From NCBI GenBank assembly GCA_903903715.1, contig CAIUZX010000118.1:1-5858 (forward strand): DNA of 5,858 nt. The letters are read 5' to 3'. Position numbers and translations under genes: made by a program. Shown here in pieces: positions 1 through 5,858 of this stretch (positions are counted from its first letter, which is position 1; each line of letters opens with the position of its first letter). The notes under the pieces were generated by a model, which saw only the letters and a program-made list of their open reading frames with translations, did not search any database and was not told where the DNA came from. Origin of the DNA: an uncultured Caulobacterales bacterium. GTDB lineage: Bacteria > Pseudomonadota > Alphaproteobacteria > Caulobacterales > Caulobacteraceae.

Positions 1-2524
1 GGAATTCCATCGCTTCCATGCCGTAGAGGCCGCCGCCGGCAGCGGCCACTGCGGCTTCGCCAGCGAGCCAGACCGGTGTGGCATGAGTGGCTTCGGCATA
101 GATTTCGAATGCCCGTTCGCCGCTGTAGCTGGCCGCCAGAACCAGCACCGGAACGCCCGCGATGACGCCCCTGGCCGACGACATGTGCCGCGGGGGATCG
201 GCGCCCTCGAACAGCCTGGCGATGACCTCCCGCGCCTTCGGACCTGCGACGGCCACGGCGGCGTAATGTTCCTGCACATTCGCGACGCCGACTTTTAAGT
301 CCGGATAGAGGACGTTGCGGACATAACTTAAGAGCTGCGCCATACGATCCGCGCCGCCGGTGGAGCTGGTCAGGAGGAACCTGGTCTCACCGATGCGCCA
401 GACGGTGCCATCGTCGTTCACGAAGCCGTCTTCGCGCAGCATGAAGGTGTAGCGCCCCCGCCCGACGGCGAGCTTGGAGACGCTGGTCGCCAGCACCTTT
501 TCCAGGAGGACGGCGGCGTCGGGGCCGGACACCTCGAACTTGCCCAGCGTCGAGACGTCCGTGATGCCCACCCGCTCCCGCACCGTCAGAGCTTCGCGCA
601 AGGCGGCGGTGGCGAGGGTCTCGCCGGGGCGGATATAGGCTCTGGGCCTGCGCCAGTAACCGACCGCCTGCCAGGGCGGATTGTGCGCGGCGTGTTGATC
701 ATAGAGCGGCGCGCGGCGAAGCGGCGTGACGTGGAAGCCCGCATCTTCCCCCACCCAGAGGCCGAGCGTCGTCGGCGTGAAGGGCGGGCGGAAGGTGGTC
801 AGGCCCACGTCCGGCGCCGGACGGCCCTCGTTGAGGGCGAGGCGCGCGAGGCCCATCAAGTTCGAGGTCTTGCCCTGATCCGTGGCCATGCCGAGCGTCG
901 TATAGCGCTTCATGTGCTCGACCGAGCGGTAGCCCTCCCGCCAGGCGAGGTCGAGGTCGGACAGGGTCACGTCGTTCTGCGGATCGACGAACACGGTCTT
1001 CAGATTCGCCCCCGGCGCCGGCGCAAAGGCGCAGACGCCCGCATCCGTCGGCTCAGACACGACAGCGGGCGCGGCGCCCGCAGCGGCGCTGAAGCCCAGC
1101 CGCGAGGCCGCTTCCAGCCCTGCCCGCCAGCCGTCCGCCACCACGTCGGACAGGACGGTGTGGCCTGCACAGGCGCCCGCGCTGATCTGGCCCTGCCGCG
1201 CTGAGACAGGCGTGAACACGCCGCGCCGAGGGTTCCAGTCGAGACCGCCCCCCGCCTGCATGTGCAGATGGACGCTGGGATTAAGCCCGCCGGAGACGGC
1301 GATAAGGTCGGCCTCAAAGCTGCGCGCGCGACCGCCCGCCAGCACTTCCAGCCCCTTCGCGCCGCCAGATCCCACCAGGGCGGCGCGGGGATGAGCCCCT
1401 GTCACCACCTCGAACCGTTCCCGCGCCCGGCGCAGGATAGCGGGGCTGATCTCGTCTTCGGGGCGGAGGTCGGCGATCCCGGCGATCTTCACGCCTGCGC
1501 GGTCGAGGGCGAAGGCGGCGCCATAGGCGTCGTCGGCGCTGGTCGCGACCACCGCGCTCGCCCCCGGCTTCACAGCGAAGCGGTTGACATAGGTCCGCGC
1601 GGCGGCCGCCAGCATCACGCCCGGTCGGTCATTTTCTGAGAAGGGCAAGGGCCGCTCGATGGCGCCCTGGGCCAGCACCACCGCGCCCGCCCGCATCCGC
1701 CACATGCGTTGAGCGATGTCGCCGGAGGTCGGCGTGGCCCCAGGCTCAGTCACCCGCTCGGCGAGATAGACCATGTTGTGATCGTAGAAACCGAAGGCCG
1801 TGGTGCGGAACAGAAGCCGCGCGCCCAATCCTTCAAGCTCGGCCACAGCCGCCGCGATCCAGTCAGCGCTGGGCTGGTCGGCGATGGTCGCGGGATCCCC
1901 CAGCAGGGAGCCGCCGGGTCGCGCATCGAGATCGCACAAGGCGACGCGGGCGCCGGATCTTGCGGCGGCGAGGGCTGCGCTGAGGCCCGCAGGCCCCGCC
2001 CCCACCACAAGCACGTCGCAGAAGGCGGCCCGGCGCTCATAGGCGTCGGCGTCCGGCAGCTTTGGCGGCTTGCCGAGGCCCGCGGCGGCGCGGATGGCGT
2101 GCTCGTACAGCTTCCACAGCGACGGCGGACCAAGGAAGGTCTTGTAATAGAAGCCCGCCGGGATGAACGGCGCGATCAGCTGGTTGACCGCCATGGCGTC
2201 GAACTGGAGCGACGGCCAGCGGTTCTGGCTATGCGCGTCGAGGCCGTCATAGAGGAAGAGATCGGTCGCCCGGGTGTTGGGCTCGAACCGCCCGCCGGTT
2301 CCTGCGCCCACCAGGGCGCTCGGCTCCTCGACGCCCGCAGAGAGCAGGCCCCGGGGGCGGTGATACTTGAAGCTCCGCCCGAACAGGCGAACGCCATTGG
2401 CGAGCAGCGCAGAAGCCAGCGTGTCCCCCGCATAGCCCGTCATCGCCTGTCCGTCGAAGCGGAAGCGTATAGGCTTTGCCCGGTCGATCAGGCCGCCTTC
2501 GGCCAACCTCCAAGCGGCGCTCAT
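1..2524 (-). CDS. soxA: Sarcosine oxidase alpha subunit, 3' end cut off by the window
   Basis: Large subunit of heterotetrameric sarcosine oxidase, a cytoplasmic flavoenzyme that converts sarcosine to glycine and passes the methyl carbon to tetrahydrofolate. My own translation from the ATG at 2522-2524 is open to the left edge (about 841 codons; the family is usually somewhat under 1000), so the C-terminal end is missing but no frameshift is seen. N-terminal ferredoxin-like domain, about residues 15-110, contains GDTLASALLANG and SFKYHRPRG and has no cysteines, so no Fe-S cluster is expected there. A dinucleotide-binding motif GAGPAG lies at residues 175-180 (NAD site in this family). KRYTTLGMATDQGKTSN starts near residue 539. 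A GcvT-like folate domain runs from about residue 600 to the edge (GERAFEIYAEATH, YGMEAMEF). The start overlaps the soxD stop as ATGA. A GGGAG at 2532-2536, 7 bases upstream, is a plausible ribosome site. Identification is confident. Confidence 0.95.
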   Translation of the reverse strand, partial: MSAAWRLAEGGLIDRAKPIRFRFDGQAMTGYAGDTLASALLANGVRLFGRSFKYHRPRGLLSAGVEEPSALVGAGTGGRFEPNTRATDLFLYDGLDAHSQNRWPSLQFDAMAVNQLIAPFIPAGFYYKTFLGPPSLWKLYEHAIRAAAGLGKPPKLPDADAYERRAAFCDVLVVGAGPAGLSAALAAARSGARVALCDLDARPGGSLLGDPATIADQPSADWIAAAVAELEGLGARLLFRTTAFGFYDHNMVYLAERVTEPGATPTSGDIAQRMWRMRAGAVVLAQGAIERPLPFSENDRPGVMLAAAARTYVNRFAVKPGASAVVATSADDAYGAAFALDRAGVKIAGIADLRPEDEISPAILRRARERFEVVTGAHPRAALVGSGGAKGLEVLAGGRARSFEADLIAVSGGLNPSVHLHMQAGGGLDWNPRRGVFTPVSARQGQISAGACAGHTVLSDVVADGWRAGLEAASRLGFSAAAGAAPAVVSEPTDAGVCAFAPAPGANLKTVFVDPQNDVTLSDLDLAWREGYRSVEHMKRYTTLGMATDQGKTSNLMGLARLALNEGRPAPDVGLTTFRPPFTPTTLGLWVGEDAGFHVTPLRRAPLYDQHAAHNPPWQAVGYWRRPRAYIRPGETLATAALREALTVRERVGITDVSTLGKFEVSGPDAAVLLEKVLATSVSKLAVGRGRYTFMLREDGFVNDDGTVWRIGETRFLLTSSTGGADRMAQLLSYVRNVLYPDLKVGVANVQEHYAAVAVAGPKAREVIARLFEGADPPRHMSSARGVIAGVPVLVLAASYSGERAFEIYAEATHATPVWLAGEAAVAAAGGGLYGMEAMEF

Positions 2525-2778
2525 TGGCTGGCTCCCACGGCCGTGACGTCGGAAATCGCGTGCGTGACCGTGTCGCGGGTCAGGGTGATCCAGGACCGGC
2601 AGCCATAGGTGTGGCGCCACAGCTCCCGCGACGGGCCCTTGGGATTGTCACGGGTGAAGAGGTTGCGGATCAGCTCCGGCGCGGTTCCATCGGGCCTCGT
2701 GATCGCCTCGACCGGGCGGTCGAAGGTGAACTCGGCCTGGGCGCGCGGGCCGCAGTGGGGACAGGGGATCAGCATCAT
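2521..2778 (-). CDS. soxD: Sarcosine oxidase delta subunit
   Basis: Small zinc-binding subunit of heterotetrameric sarcosine oxidase, 85 residues, close to the usual family size. It begins MMLIPCPHCGPR, the diagnostic delta-subunit signature. C6 and C9 with H56 and C60 (in RHTYGC) give the two-plus-two arrangement known to ligate zinc in this family; assigning these exact residues is by analogy. Two ATG codons are adjacent (2776-2778 and 2773-2775). The first is chosen because AGGAAGG lies 6 bases upstream. Only 18 bases separate it from the soxB stop, and its own stop overlaps the soxA start by four bases (ATGA), so soxB, soxD and soxA are almost certainly co-transcribed and translationally coupled. 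The subunit has no catalytic role of its own in the known enzymes. A conserved GPSRELWRHTYGCRSW stretch follows the expected pattern. Confidence 0.95.
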   Translation of the reverse strand: MMLIPCPHCGPRAQAEFTFDRPVEAITRPDGTAPELIRNLFTRDNPKGPSRELWRHTYGCRSWITLTRDTVTHAISDVTAVGASQ

Positions 2779-2796
2779 GGCCGGCCTTCCTCTCGC

Positions 2797-4050
2797 TCAG
2801 CGGTTCTGCGGCATCGGGCCGACGCCCGGCTCGTCGATGGTGTGACCGGTCTCGAACCGGTCGAGGCGGAACGGCGCGGCCACGGGGTGGGTCTCGCCCG
2901 TCGCCAGCATATGGGCGTAGAGAAAGCCCGATCCCGGCGTCGCCTTGAACCCGCCGTAGCACCAGCCGCCGTTGAGATAGAGGCCGTCGACGGGGGTGCG
3001 GTCGATGATGGGCGAGCCGTCGAAGCTCATGTCCGTCGTCCCCGCCCAGGACCGCAGCATGCGCAGGCGCGACAGGGACGGCACGAGGGCCAGAGCCTCC
3101 GCCGCCGCCTTTTCGATGATGTGCGGGGCGCCGCGCTGGCTGTAGGTCGGATAGGCGTCCGGATCCCCGCCCAGCACGATCTCGCCCTTGTCGGACTGGC
3201 TGATGTAGCAGTGCAGCGACTGGGTCATGATCACCGTGTCGATCATCGGCTTGACCGGCTCGGAGACGAAGGCCTGCAACAGGTGCGACTCGACGGGCAA
3301 GCGCAGCCCCGCCATGGCCGCGACCCGGCCCGAATGGCCGGCGACGCAGATGGCGATCTTGTCCGCGCCGATGGCGCCCTTGGTCGTCCGCACGCCGGTG
3401 GCCTTGCCGCCGACCATGTCGATGCCGATCACCTCGCACTGCTGGATGATGTCGACGCCCAGCCGGTCGGCGGCGCGAGCATAGCCCCAGGCCACCGCGT
3501 CGTGCCGCGCCGTGCCGCCGCGCCGCTGGATCAGCCCGCCCTGCACCGGATAACGCGCGCTGGGAGACATATCGAGCAACGGTATGAGCTTGGCGACCTG
3601 GTCGCGGGTCATCAGCTCGGCGTCGATGCCGTCCGCGCGCATGGCGTCGCCCTTCTGGGCGAGCTGCAGCATGTCGCTGTCGGAGTGACCAAGGAACAGC
3701 GCGCCGCGCTGGCTGAACATGACGTTGTAATTGATCTCGTCGCTCATCCCCTCCCAGCGCTTTAGGGAGAGCTCCATCAGCGCGTGAAGGGCGGGCTGGC
3801 GATAGTTGGAGCGGACGATGGTGGTGTTGCGCCCGGTGTTGCCGCCGCCGATCCAGCTGCGCTCCAGCACGGCGACGTTTCTCACCCCGTGCAGGGCGGC
3901 GAGGTAATAGGCCGTGGTCAGGCCGTGCCCGCCGCCGCCGATCACCACGATGTCGTAGTGCGACTTGGGCTCGGGGTCCCGCCAGGCCTGCGGCCAGCCC
4001 TTGTGCCCGGCGAGCCCCTCGCGAAACAGGTTGAAGGCGGAGTATTTCAT
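2797..4050 (-). CDS. soxB: Sarcosine oxidase beta subunit (FAD/FMN oxidase)
   Basis: Catalytic flavin subunit of heterotetrameric sarcosine oxidase, 417 residues, matching the family length. It oxidises sarcosine at FAD and passes electrons to FMN and oxygen, making H2O2. The N-terminus MKYSAFNLFREGL is typical. The FAD-binding Rossmann motif VVIGGGGHGLTTAYYL spans about residues 35-50, followed by an acidic strand end (VLERSWIGGGNTGRN, 61-75). H183 in GGTARHDAVAWGYAR aligns by context with the histidine that carries covalent FMN in characterised enzymes; this is inferred from motif position. The C-terminal FAD-contact region includes SFDGSPIIDRTP (342-353) and LYLNGGWCYGGFKATPGSG (358-374 onward). 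It is the first gene of the soxBDA unit, 99 bases downstream of fdhD on the same strand. No convincing Shine-Dalgarno sequence precedes the ATG (GC-rich GCCGCGCCGCA), but no better start is available in frame close by. Confidence 0.96.
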   Translation of the reverse strand: MKYSAFNLFREGLAGHKGWPQAWRDPEPKSHYDIVVIGGGGHGLTTAYYLAALHGVRNVAVLERSWIGGGNTGRNTTIVRSNYRQPALHALMELSLKRWEGMSDEINYNVMFSQRGALFLGHSDSDMLQLAQKGDAMRADGIDAELMTRDQVAKLIPLLDMSPSARYPVQGGLIQRRGGTARHDAVAWGYARAADRLGVDIIQQCEVIGIDMVGGKATGVRTTKGAIGADKIAICVAGHSGRVAAMAGLRLPVESHLLQAFVSEPVKPMIDTVIMTQSLHCYISQSDKGEIVLGGDPDAYPTYSQRGAPHIIEKAAAEALALVPSLSRLRMLRSWAGTTDMSFDGSPIIDRTPVDGLYLNGGWCYGGFKATPGSGFLYAHMLATGETHPVAAPFRLDRFETGHTIDEPGVGPMPQNR

Positions 4051-4149
4051 TGCGGCGCGGCGAATCCGTCTTCGAACGTAAAAAACCTTCGTAGCCCGCC
4101 GGAAAAAGCGCCGCCAAGCGGCAATTTCACATCCCTGCGTGCAGAAATG
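4051..4149 (-). other. fdhD-soxB intergenic gap, possible soxBDA promoter region
   Basis: Ninety-nine noncoding bases between the fdhD stop and the soxB start, clearly richer in A/T runs than the flanking genes. Read on the minus strand it holds a hairpin followed by T residues (listed separately), then a second T-rich run at 4080-4085 and the soxB leader. If the hairpin terminates transcription, the soxBDA promoter has to lie in the remaining roughly 50 bases. I found no hexamer pair there that I would call a promoter. The gap is too short for a glycine riboswitch and shows no such motif. Confidence 0.4.
4103..4122 (-). terminator. Candidate intrinsic terminator after fdhD
   Basis: On the minus strand, GCCGC and GCGGC form a five-base-pair G+C-only stem around a TTG loop (4122-4110), followed after two bases by TTTTT (4107-4103). 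It begins 27 bases past the fdhD stop codon and precedes soxB, the right place to end the fdhD transcript. The stem is short for a strong terminator and such stems arise by chance in G+C-rich DNA, so read-through into soxBDA is possible. The call rests on inspection, not a folding calculation. Confidence 0.45.
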
Positions 4150-4971
4150 TCATCCCACGGAGAAATCGATGCGTTCGGGGTGGGTGAAGACCTCGAAACC
4201 GTCGCTGCGCGCGACAGCGACGAGGGTCAGGCCGCTTTGTTCCGCCACCCGAACCGCCAGAGCCGTGGGGGCGGACATGGCGATCAGCACCGAGGCGCTG
4301 ATCATCGCCGTCTTCTGCGCCATCTCCAGCGACACCCGACTGGTCAGCACCACTGCGCCGTCAGATCCGTCGATCCCCGCCAGCGCCATCGCGCCTGCAA
4401 GCTTGTCCAGCGCATTGTGGCGGCCGACGTCCTCGCGCACGAGGACGAGCCCGCCCGCTGTCGTCCAGAACCCCGCCGCGTGGGTGGCGCGGGTGGCGGC
4501 GCCGAGGCGAGCGGCCTCATCGAGGGCGTTGCGCGCGGCCAGAACCTCCGCCGAGGTGAGGCTGACGCCCTTCTGAATTTTAGGAACGGCCCGGTTGGCC
4601 TCGGCCAGACTCTCCACCCCGCAAAGGCCGCAGCCCGTGGGCCCCATGCGCGAGCGCCGCCGCGCCGCCGCCGCCCGTGACCGCTCGGGGCTAAGCCACA
4701 TCCGCGCCTCCATTCCGCCCTCGACGGCGAGGACCTCAAGGCTTCTGATGTCGTTCTTCGAGGCGATCATCCCCTCGGTCAGGCTGAAACCCAGGGCGAA
4801 GTCCTCAAGGTCCTTGGGCGTCGCCAGCATCACCGCCTCGGTCGAGCCGTCATAGACCAGCGCCACGGGCGTCTCCTCGGGCAAGTCCCGCGAGATCGGC
4901 GACGCCACGCCCTTCCGCAGGGCTATTCCAAGCGCCGGGGTGATCACAGATGGAGCGTCCGCCGCCTTCAC
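4150..4971 (-). CDS. fdhD: Formate dehydrogenase accessory sulfurtransferase FdhD
   Basis: Cytoplasmic protein that transfers sulfur from a cysteine desulfurase to the bis-guanine-dinucleotide molybdenum cofactor, giving formate dehydrogenase its essential sulfido ligand. The 273 residues fit the family. GPTGCGLCG (about 110-118) carries the CxxC pair C114/C117, equivalent to the E. coli cysteines needed for sulfur transfer, and is preceded by the usual arginine-rich segment (ARRRSR). Further landmarks are FALGFSLTEGMI near 58-69, EDVGRHNALDKL near 178-189, and TSRVSLEMAQK. The listed start is GTG at 4969-4971 with only a weak GGGGT 11 bases upstream. A second in-frame GTG at 4945-4947, codon 9, is a real alternative with GGCGGA 10 bases upstream. 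It is divergent from fdsG and on the same strand as soxBDA, so it likely serves the adjacent Fds enzyme although it is not in that operon. Confidence 0.95.
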   Translation of the reverse strand: MKAADAPSVITPALGIALRKGVASPISRDLPEETPVALVYDGSTEAVMLATPKDLEDFALGFSLTEGMIASKNDIRSLEVLAVEGGMEARMWLSPERSRAAAARRRSRMGPTGCGLCGVESLAEANRAVPKIQKGVSLTSAEVLAARNALDEAARLGAATRATHAAGFWTTAGGLVLVREDVGRHNALDKLAGAMALAGIDGSDGAVVLTSRVSLEMAQKTAMISASVLIAMSAPTALAVRVAEQSGLTLVAVARSDGFEVFTHPERIDFSVG

Positions 4972-4992
4972 TTTTTTCGATCACCCCATCTG
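4937..4992. repeat. Interleaved inverted repeats at the fdhD/fdsG divergent region
   Basis: GGGGTGATC (4937-4945) is an exact inverse of GATCACCCC (4979-4987). CAGATGG (4947-4953) is an exact inverse of CCATCTG (4986-4992). GATCAC also occurs directly repeated at 4942-4947 and 4979-4984. The arms are ordered A, B, A', B', so they cannot form one simple nested hairpin. Two copies of a composite protein-binding site in opposite orientation fit better. The left copy lies within the fdhD reading frame near its start, the right copy in the gap. A role as an operator for fdhD and/or fds is inference. Confidence 0.45.
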
Positions 4993-5036
4993 AAAACTGT
5001 TGAACGCATGAGCTTTTCTCCGGGAGCCCTCGACGG
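4972..5036. promoter_or_regulatory. Divergent control region between fdhD and fdsG
   Basis: Sixty-five bases separate the fdhD and fdsG starts as listed (137 if fdsG begins at its internal ATG at 5109). The segment is relatively A/T-rich for this window, including a T-run at 4972-4977 and TTGAAC at 5000-5005. Because both genes are transcribed away from it, promoters for both must lie in or next to it. I could not find a -35/-10 pair with good spacing for either direction, so no promoter coordinates are given. It contains the right arm of the inverted repeat pair. Confidence 0.55.
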
Positions 5037-5561
5037 ATGACACAACATTTATCACAGTGTGCGATCAAGCGCGCGATGACGCGCGACAAGAGGAAACCTA
5101 TCCCGCCCATGACGCCCGACCTTGACGCGATCATCGACCGGCATCGGGACCGTCCGGGCGCCTTGTTGCCCCTGCTGCACGATATTCAGCACGCGCTCGG
5201 CTATGTGCCGCCTGACCGGATCCCCGACATCGCCGCCGCGCTGAACCTGTCGCAGGCCGAGACTCACGGGGTCATCACCTTTTACACGGACTTCCGAACC
5301 ACACCCCCTGCGCGCACCGTGGTGAAGTTCTGCATGGCGGAGGCGTGTCAGGCCAGGGGCGCGGAGGCTGCGGCGGAAAAGCTGTGCGGCGCGCTGAAGC
5401 TCTCCATGGGCGAGACGAGTTCGGACGGCCGCGTGTCGCTGGAGCCGGCCTACTGCCTTGGTCTGTGCGCCAGCGGACCGGCGGCGCTGGTGGATGAGCG
5501 CCCGCTCGCTCGGCTGGAAGGCGCGCGCCTCGAAAACCTGATCGCGACGGTACGGGCATGA
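5037..5561 (+). CDS. fdsG: NAD-dependent formate dehydrogenase gamma subunit (NuoE-like)
   Basis: [2Fe-2S] electron-transfer subunit of the soluble, cytoplasmic FdsABG formate dehydrogenase, homologous to NuoE of complex I. It works next to FdsB in the path from the molybdenum subunit to NAD. In the 174-residue reading, RPGALLPLLHDIQHALGYVP (39-58) and SQAETHGVITFYTDFR (72-87) are typical of the NuoE/FdsG N-terminal helical domain. C99 and C104 (CMAEAC) with C140 and C144 (CLGLC) are the four cluster ligands in the expected C-x4-C and C-x3-C spacing. The start is uncertain. ATG 5037 has GGAG 10 bases upstream, while ATG 5109 (residue 25) would give a 150-residue protein beginning close to where family similarity starts, with AAGAGG ending about 15 bases upstream. 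A further ATG is at 5076. The stop overlaps the fdsB start as ATGA. Function is confident, the exact N-terminus is not. Confidence 0.93.
   Translation: MTQHLSQCAIKRAMTRDKRKPIPPMTPDLDAIIDRHRDRPGALLPLLHDIQHALGYVPPDRIPDIAAALNLSQAETHGVITFYTDFRTTPPARTVVKFCMAEACQARGAEAAAEKLCGALKLSMGETSSDGRVSLEPAYCLGLCASGPAALVDERPLARLEGARLENLIATVRA
5051..5065. promoter_or_regulatory. Possible LysR-type regulator site (T-N11-A dyad)
   Basis: ATCACAGTGTGCGAT is an imperfect 15-base dyad with ATC and GAT ends. T at 5052 and A at 5064 give the T-N11-A layout of LysR-family operators. LysR-type regulators (FdsR) are known to control fds operons in some proteobacteria. If fdsG starts at 5109 this site is noncoding and well placed; if it starts at 5037 the site is inside the gene. 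Such short dyads occur by chance, so this is weak. Confidence 0.2.
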
Positions 5562-5858
5562 GCGTGCGCGTCTTCGTTCCCGGCGACACCGCCGCCGTCG
5601 CCGTTGGGGCTGACGAGGTCGTCGCTGCGCTGACCGCCGCCGCCAAGCGCGAAGGCCGCGATATAGAGATCGTCCGCAACGGCTCCCGCGGCGCCTTCCA
5701 TCTGGAGACGCTGGTCGAGGTGGAGACGGACGCGGGCCGCATCGGCTATGGCCCGGTAGACACGTCTGATGTGGAGGGTCTGGTCGCATCTGGCCTGTTC
5801 GACGGCGGCGCGCATCCCTTGCGCCTCGGCGACGTCGGCGCCCTGCCCTTCTTCCGCC
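5558..5858 (+). CDS. fdsB: NAD-dependent formate dehydrogenase beta subunit, N-terminal part
   Basis: Start of the NuoF-like subunit of the soluble FdsABG formate dehydrogenase, which in characterised enzymes carries FMN and a [4Fe-4S] cluster and reduces NAD. Only about 100 residues are present before the right edge, against roughly 500 or more for the family. My translation begins MSVRVFVPGDTAAVAVGADE and contains IVRNGSRGAFHLETLVEVET near residues 38-57 and GRIGYGPV shortly after, characteristic of the thioredoxin-like N-terminal domain of FdsB. This part has no cysteine, consistent with the domain lacking its own Fe-S cluster. The FMN and NAD sites and cluster cysteines lie outside. The start ATG overlaps the fdsG stop (ATGA) with no strong ribosome site, which suggests translational coupling. 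fdsA is expected downstream but is not visible. Confidence 0.92.
   Translation, partial: MSVRVFVPGDTAAVAVGADEVVAALTAAAKREGRDIEIVRNGSRGAFHLETLVEVETDAGRIGYGPVDTSDVEGLVASGLFDGGAHPLRLGDVGALPFFR

Noticed and set aside
1..2524. Possible disruption or pseudogene in soxA
   Set aside because: Step-wise translation shows one uninterrupted frame with family motifs from the ferredoxin-like domain through the GcvT-like domain. The gene is only cut by the window edge.
1709..2608. A 299-codon plus-strand open frame and other frames opposite soxA
   Set aside because: soxA reads without interruption on the minus strand with conserved motifs throughout; these frames show no recognisable domain.
2476..3765. 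A 429-codon plus-strand open frame antisense to soxB/soxD
   Set aside because: It lies opposite strongly recognisable soxB and soxD. Its translation is rich in Arg, Gly, Ala and His without any family motif, as expected when the complement of a G+C-rich gene lacks stop codons.
2648..4117. A 489-codon minus-strand frame overlapping soxB and soxD
   Set aside because: Out of frame with soxB, which has full-length family similarity. The composition (long Arg/Ala/Gly runs) is that of a shifted frame in G+C-rich DNA.
3784..4680. A 298-codon plus-strand frame spanning the soxB start, the intergenic gap and fdhD
   Set aside because: It lies antisense to two confident genes and matches no known family by eye, so it is taken as a shadow frame.
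1..5858. tRNA, rRNA, CRISPR array, insertion sequence or phage genes
   Set aside because: Almost every base is accounted for by metabolic genes. I saw no periodic direct repeats, terminal inverted repeats, transposase motifs or tRNA-like cloverleaf sequences in the gaps.

Overview
The window is a strongly G+C-rich stretch of what is most likely an alphaproteobacterial chromosome. It is densely coded, G/C predominates at third codon positions, and the gene set is one-carbon metabolism. I infer the group from the gene set and composition; no rRNA or other phylogenetic marker is present.

Left part (1 to about 4050, minus strand): three tightly spaced genes of the heterotetrameric, tetrahydrofolate-dependent sarcosine oxidase, in transcription order soxB (beta), soxD (delta), soxA (alpha). 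soxA is open from its start to the left edge, so about 841 residues are present. Its C-terminal end, and probably soxG, lie outside. No stretch over 300 bases lacks a gene.

Middle (4051-5036): a 99-base gap with a candidate terminator, then fdhD on the minus strand (sulfurtransferase that activates formate dehydrogenase). Next comes a short divergent control region with repeated and inverted sequence elements.

Right part (5037 to the right edge, plus strand): fdsG followed by the start of fdsB, overlapping by ATGA. These are the electron-transfer subunits of a soluble NAD-dependent molybdenum formate dehydrogenase. fdsA is expected beyond the edge.

Functionally the genes fit together. Sarcosine oxidase demethylates sarcosine to glycine, giving H2O2 and 5,10-methylene-tetrahydrofolate (or formaldehyde). 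The one-carbon unit can be oxidised through folate enzymes to formate, and the Fds enzyme oxidises formate to CO2 with NADH formation. FdhD supplies the sulfur ligand of the molybdenum cofactor for that enzyme. The individual families are well known. I do not see a new enzymatic system; the points worth checking are the gene arrangement and the fdhD/fdsG control region.
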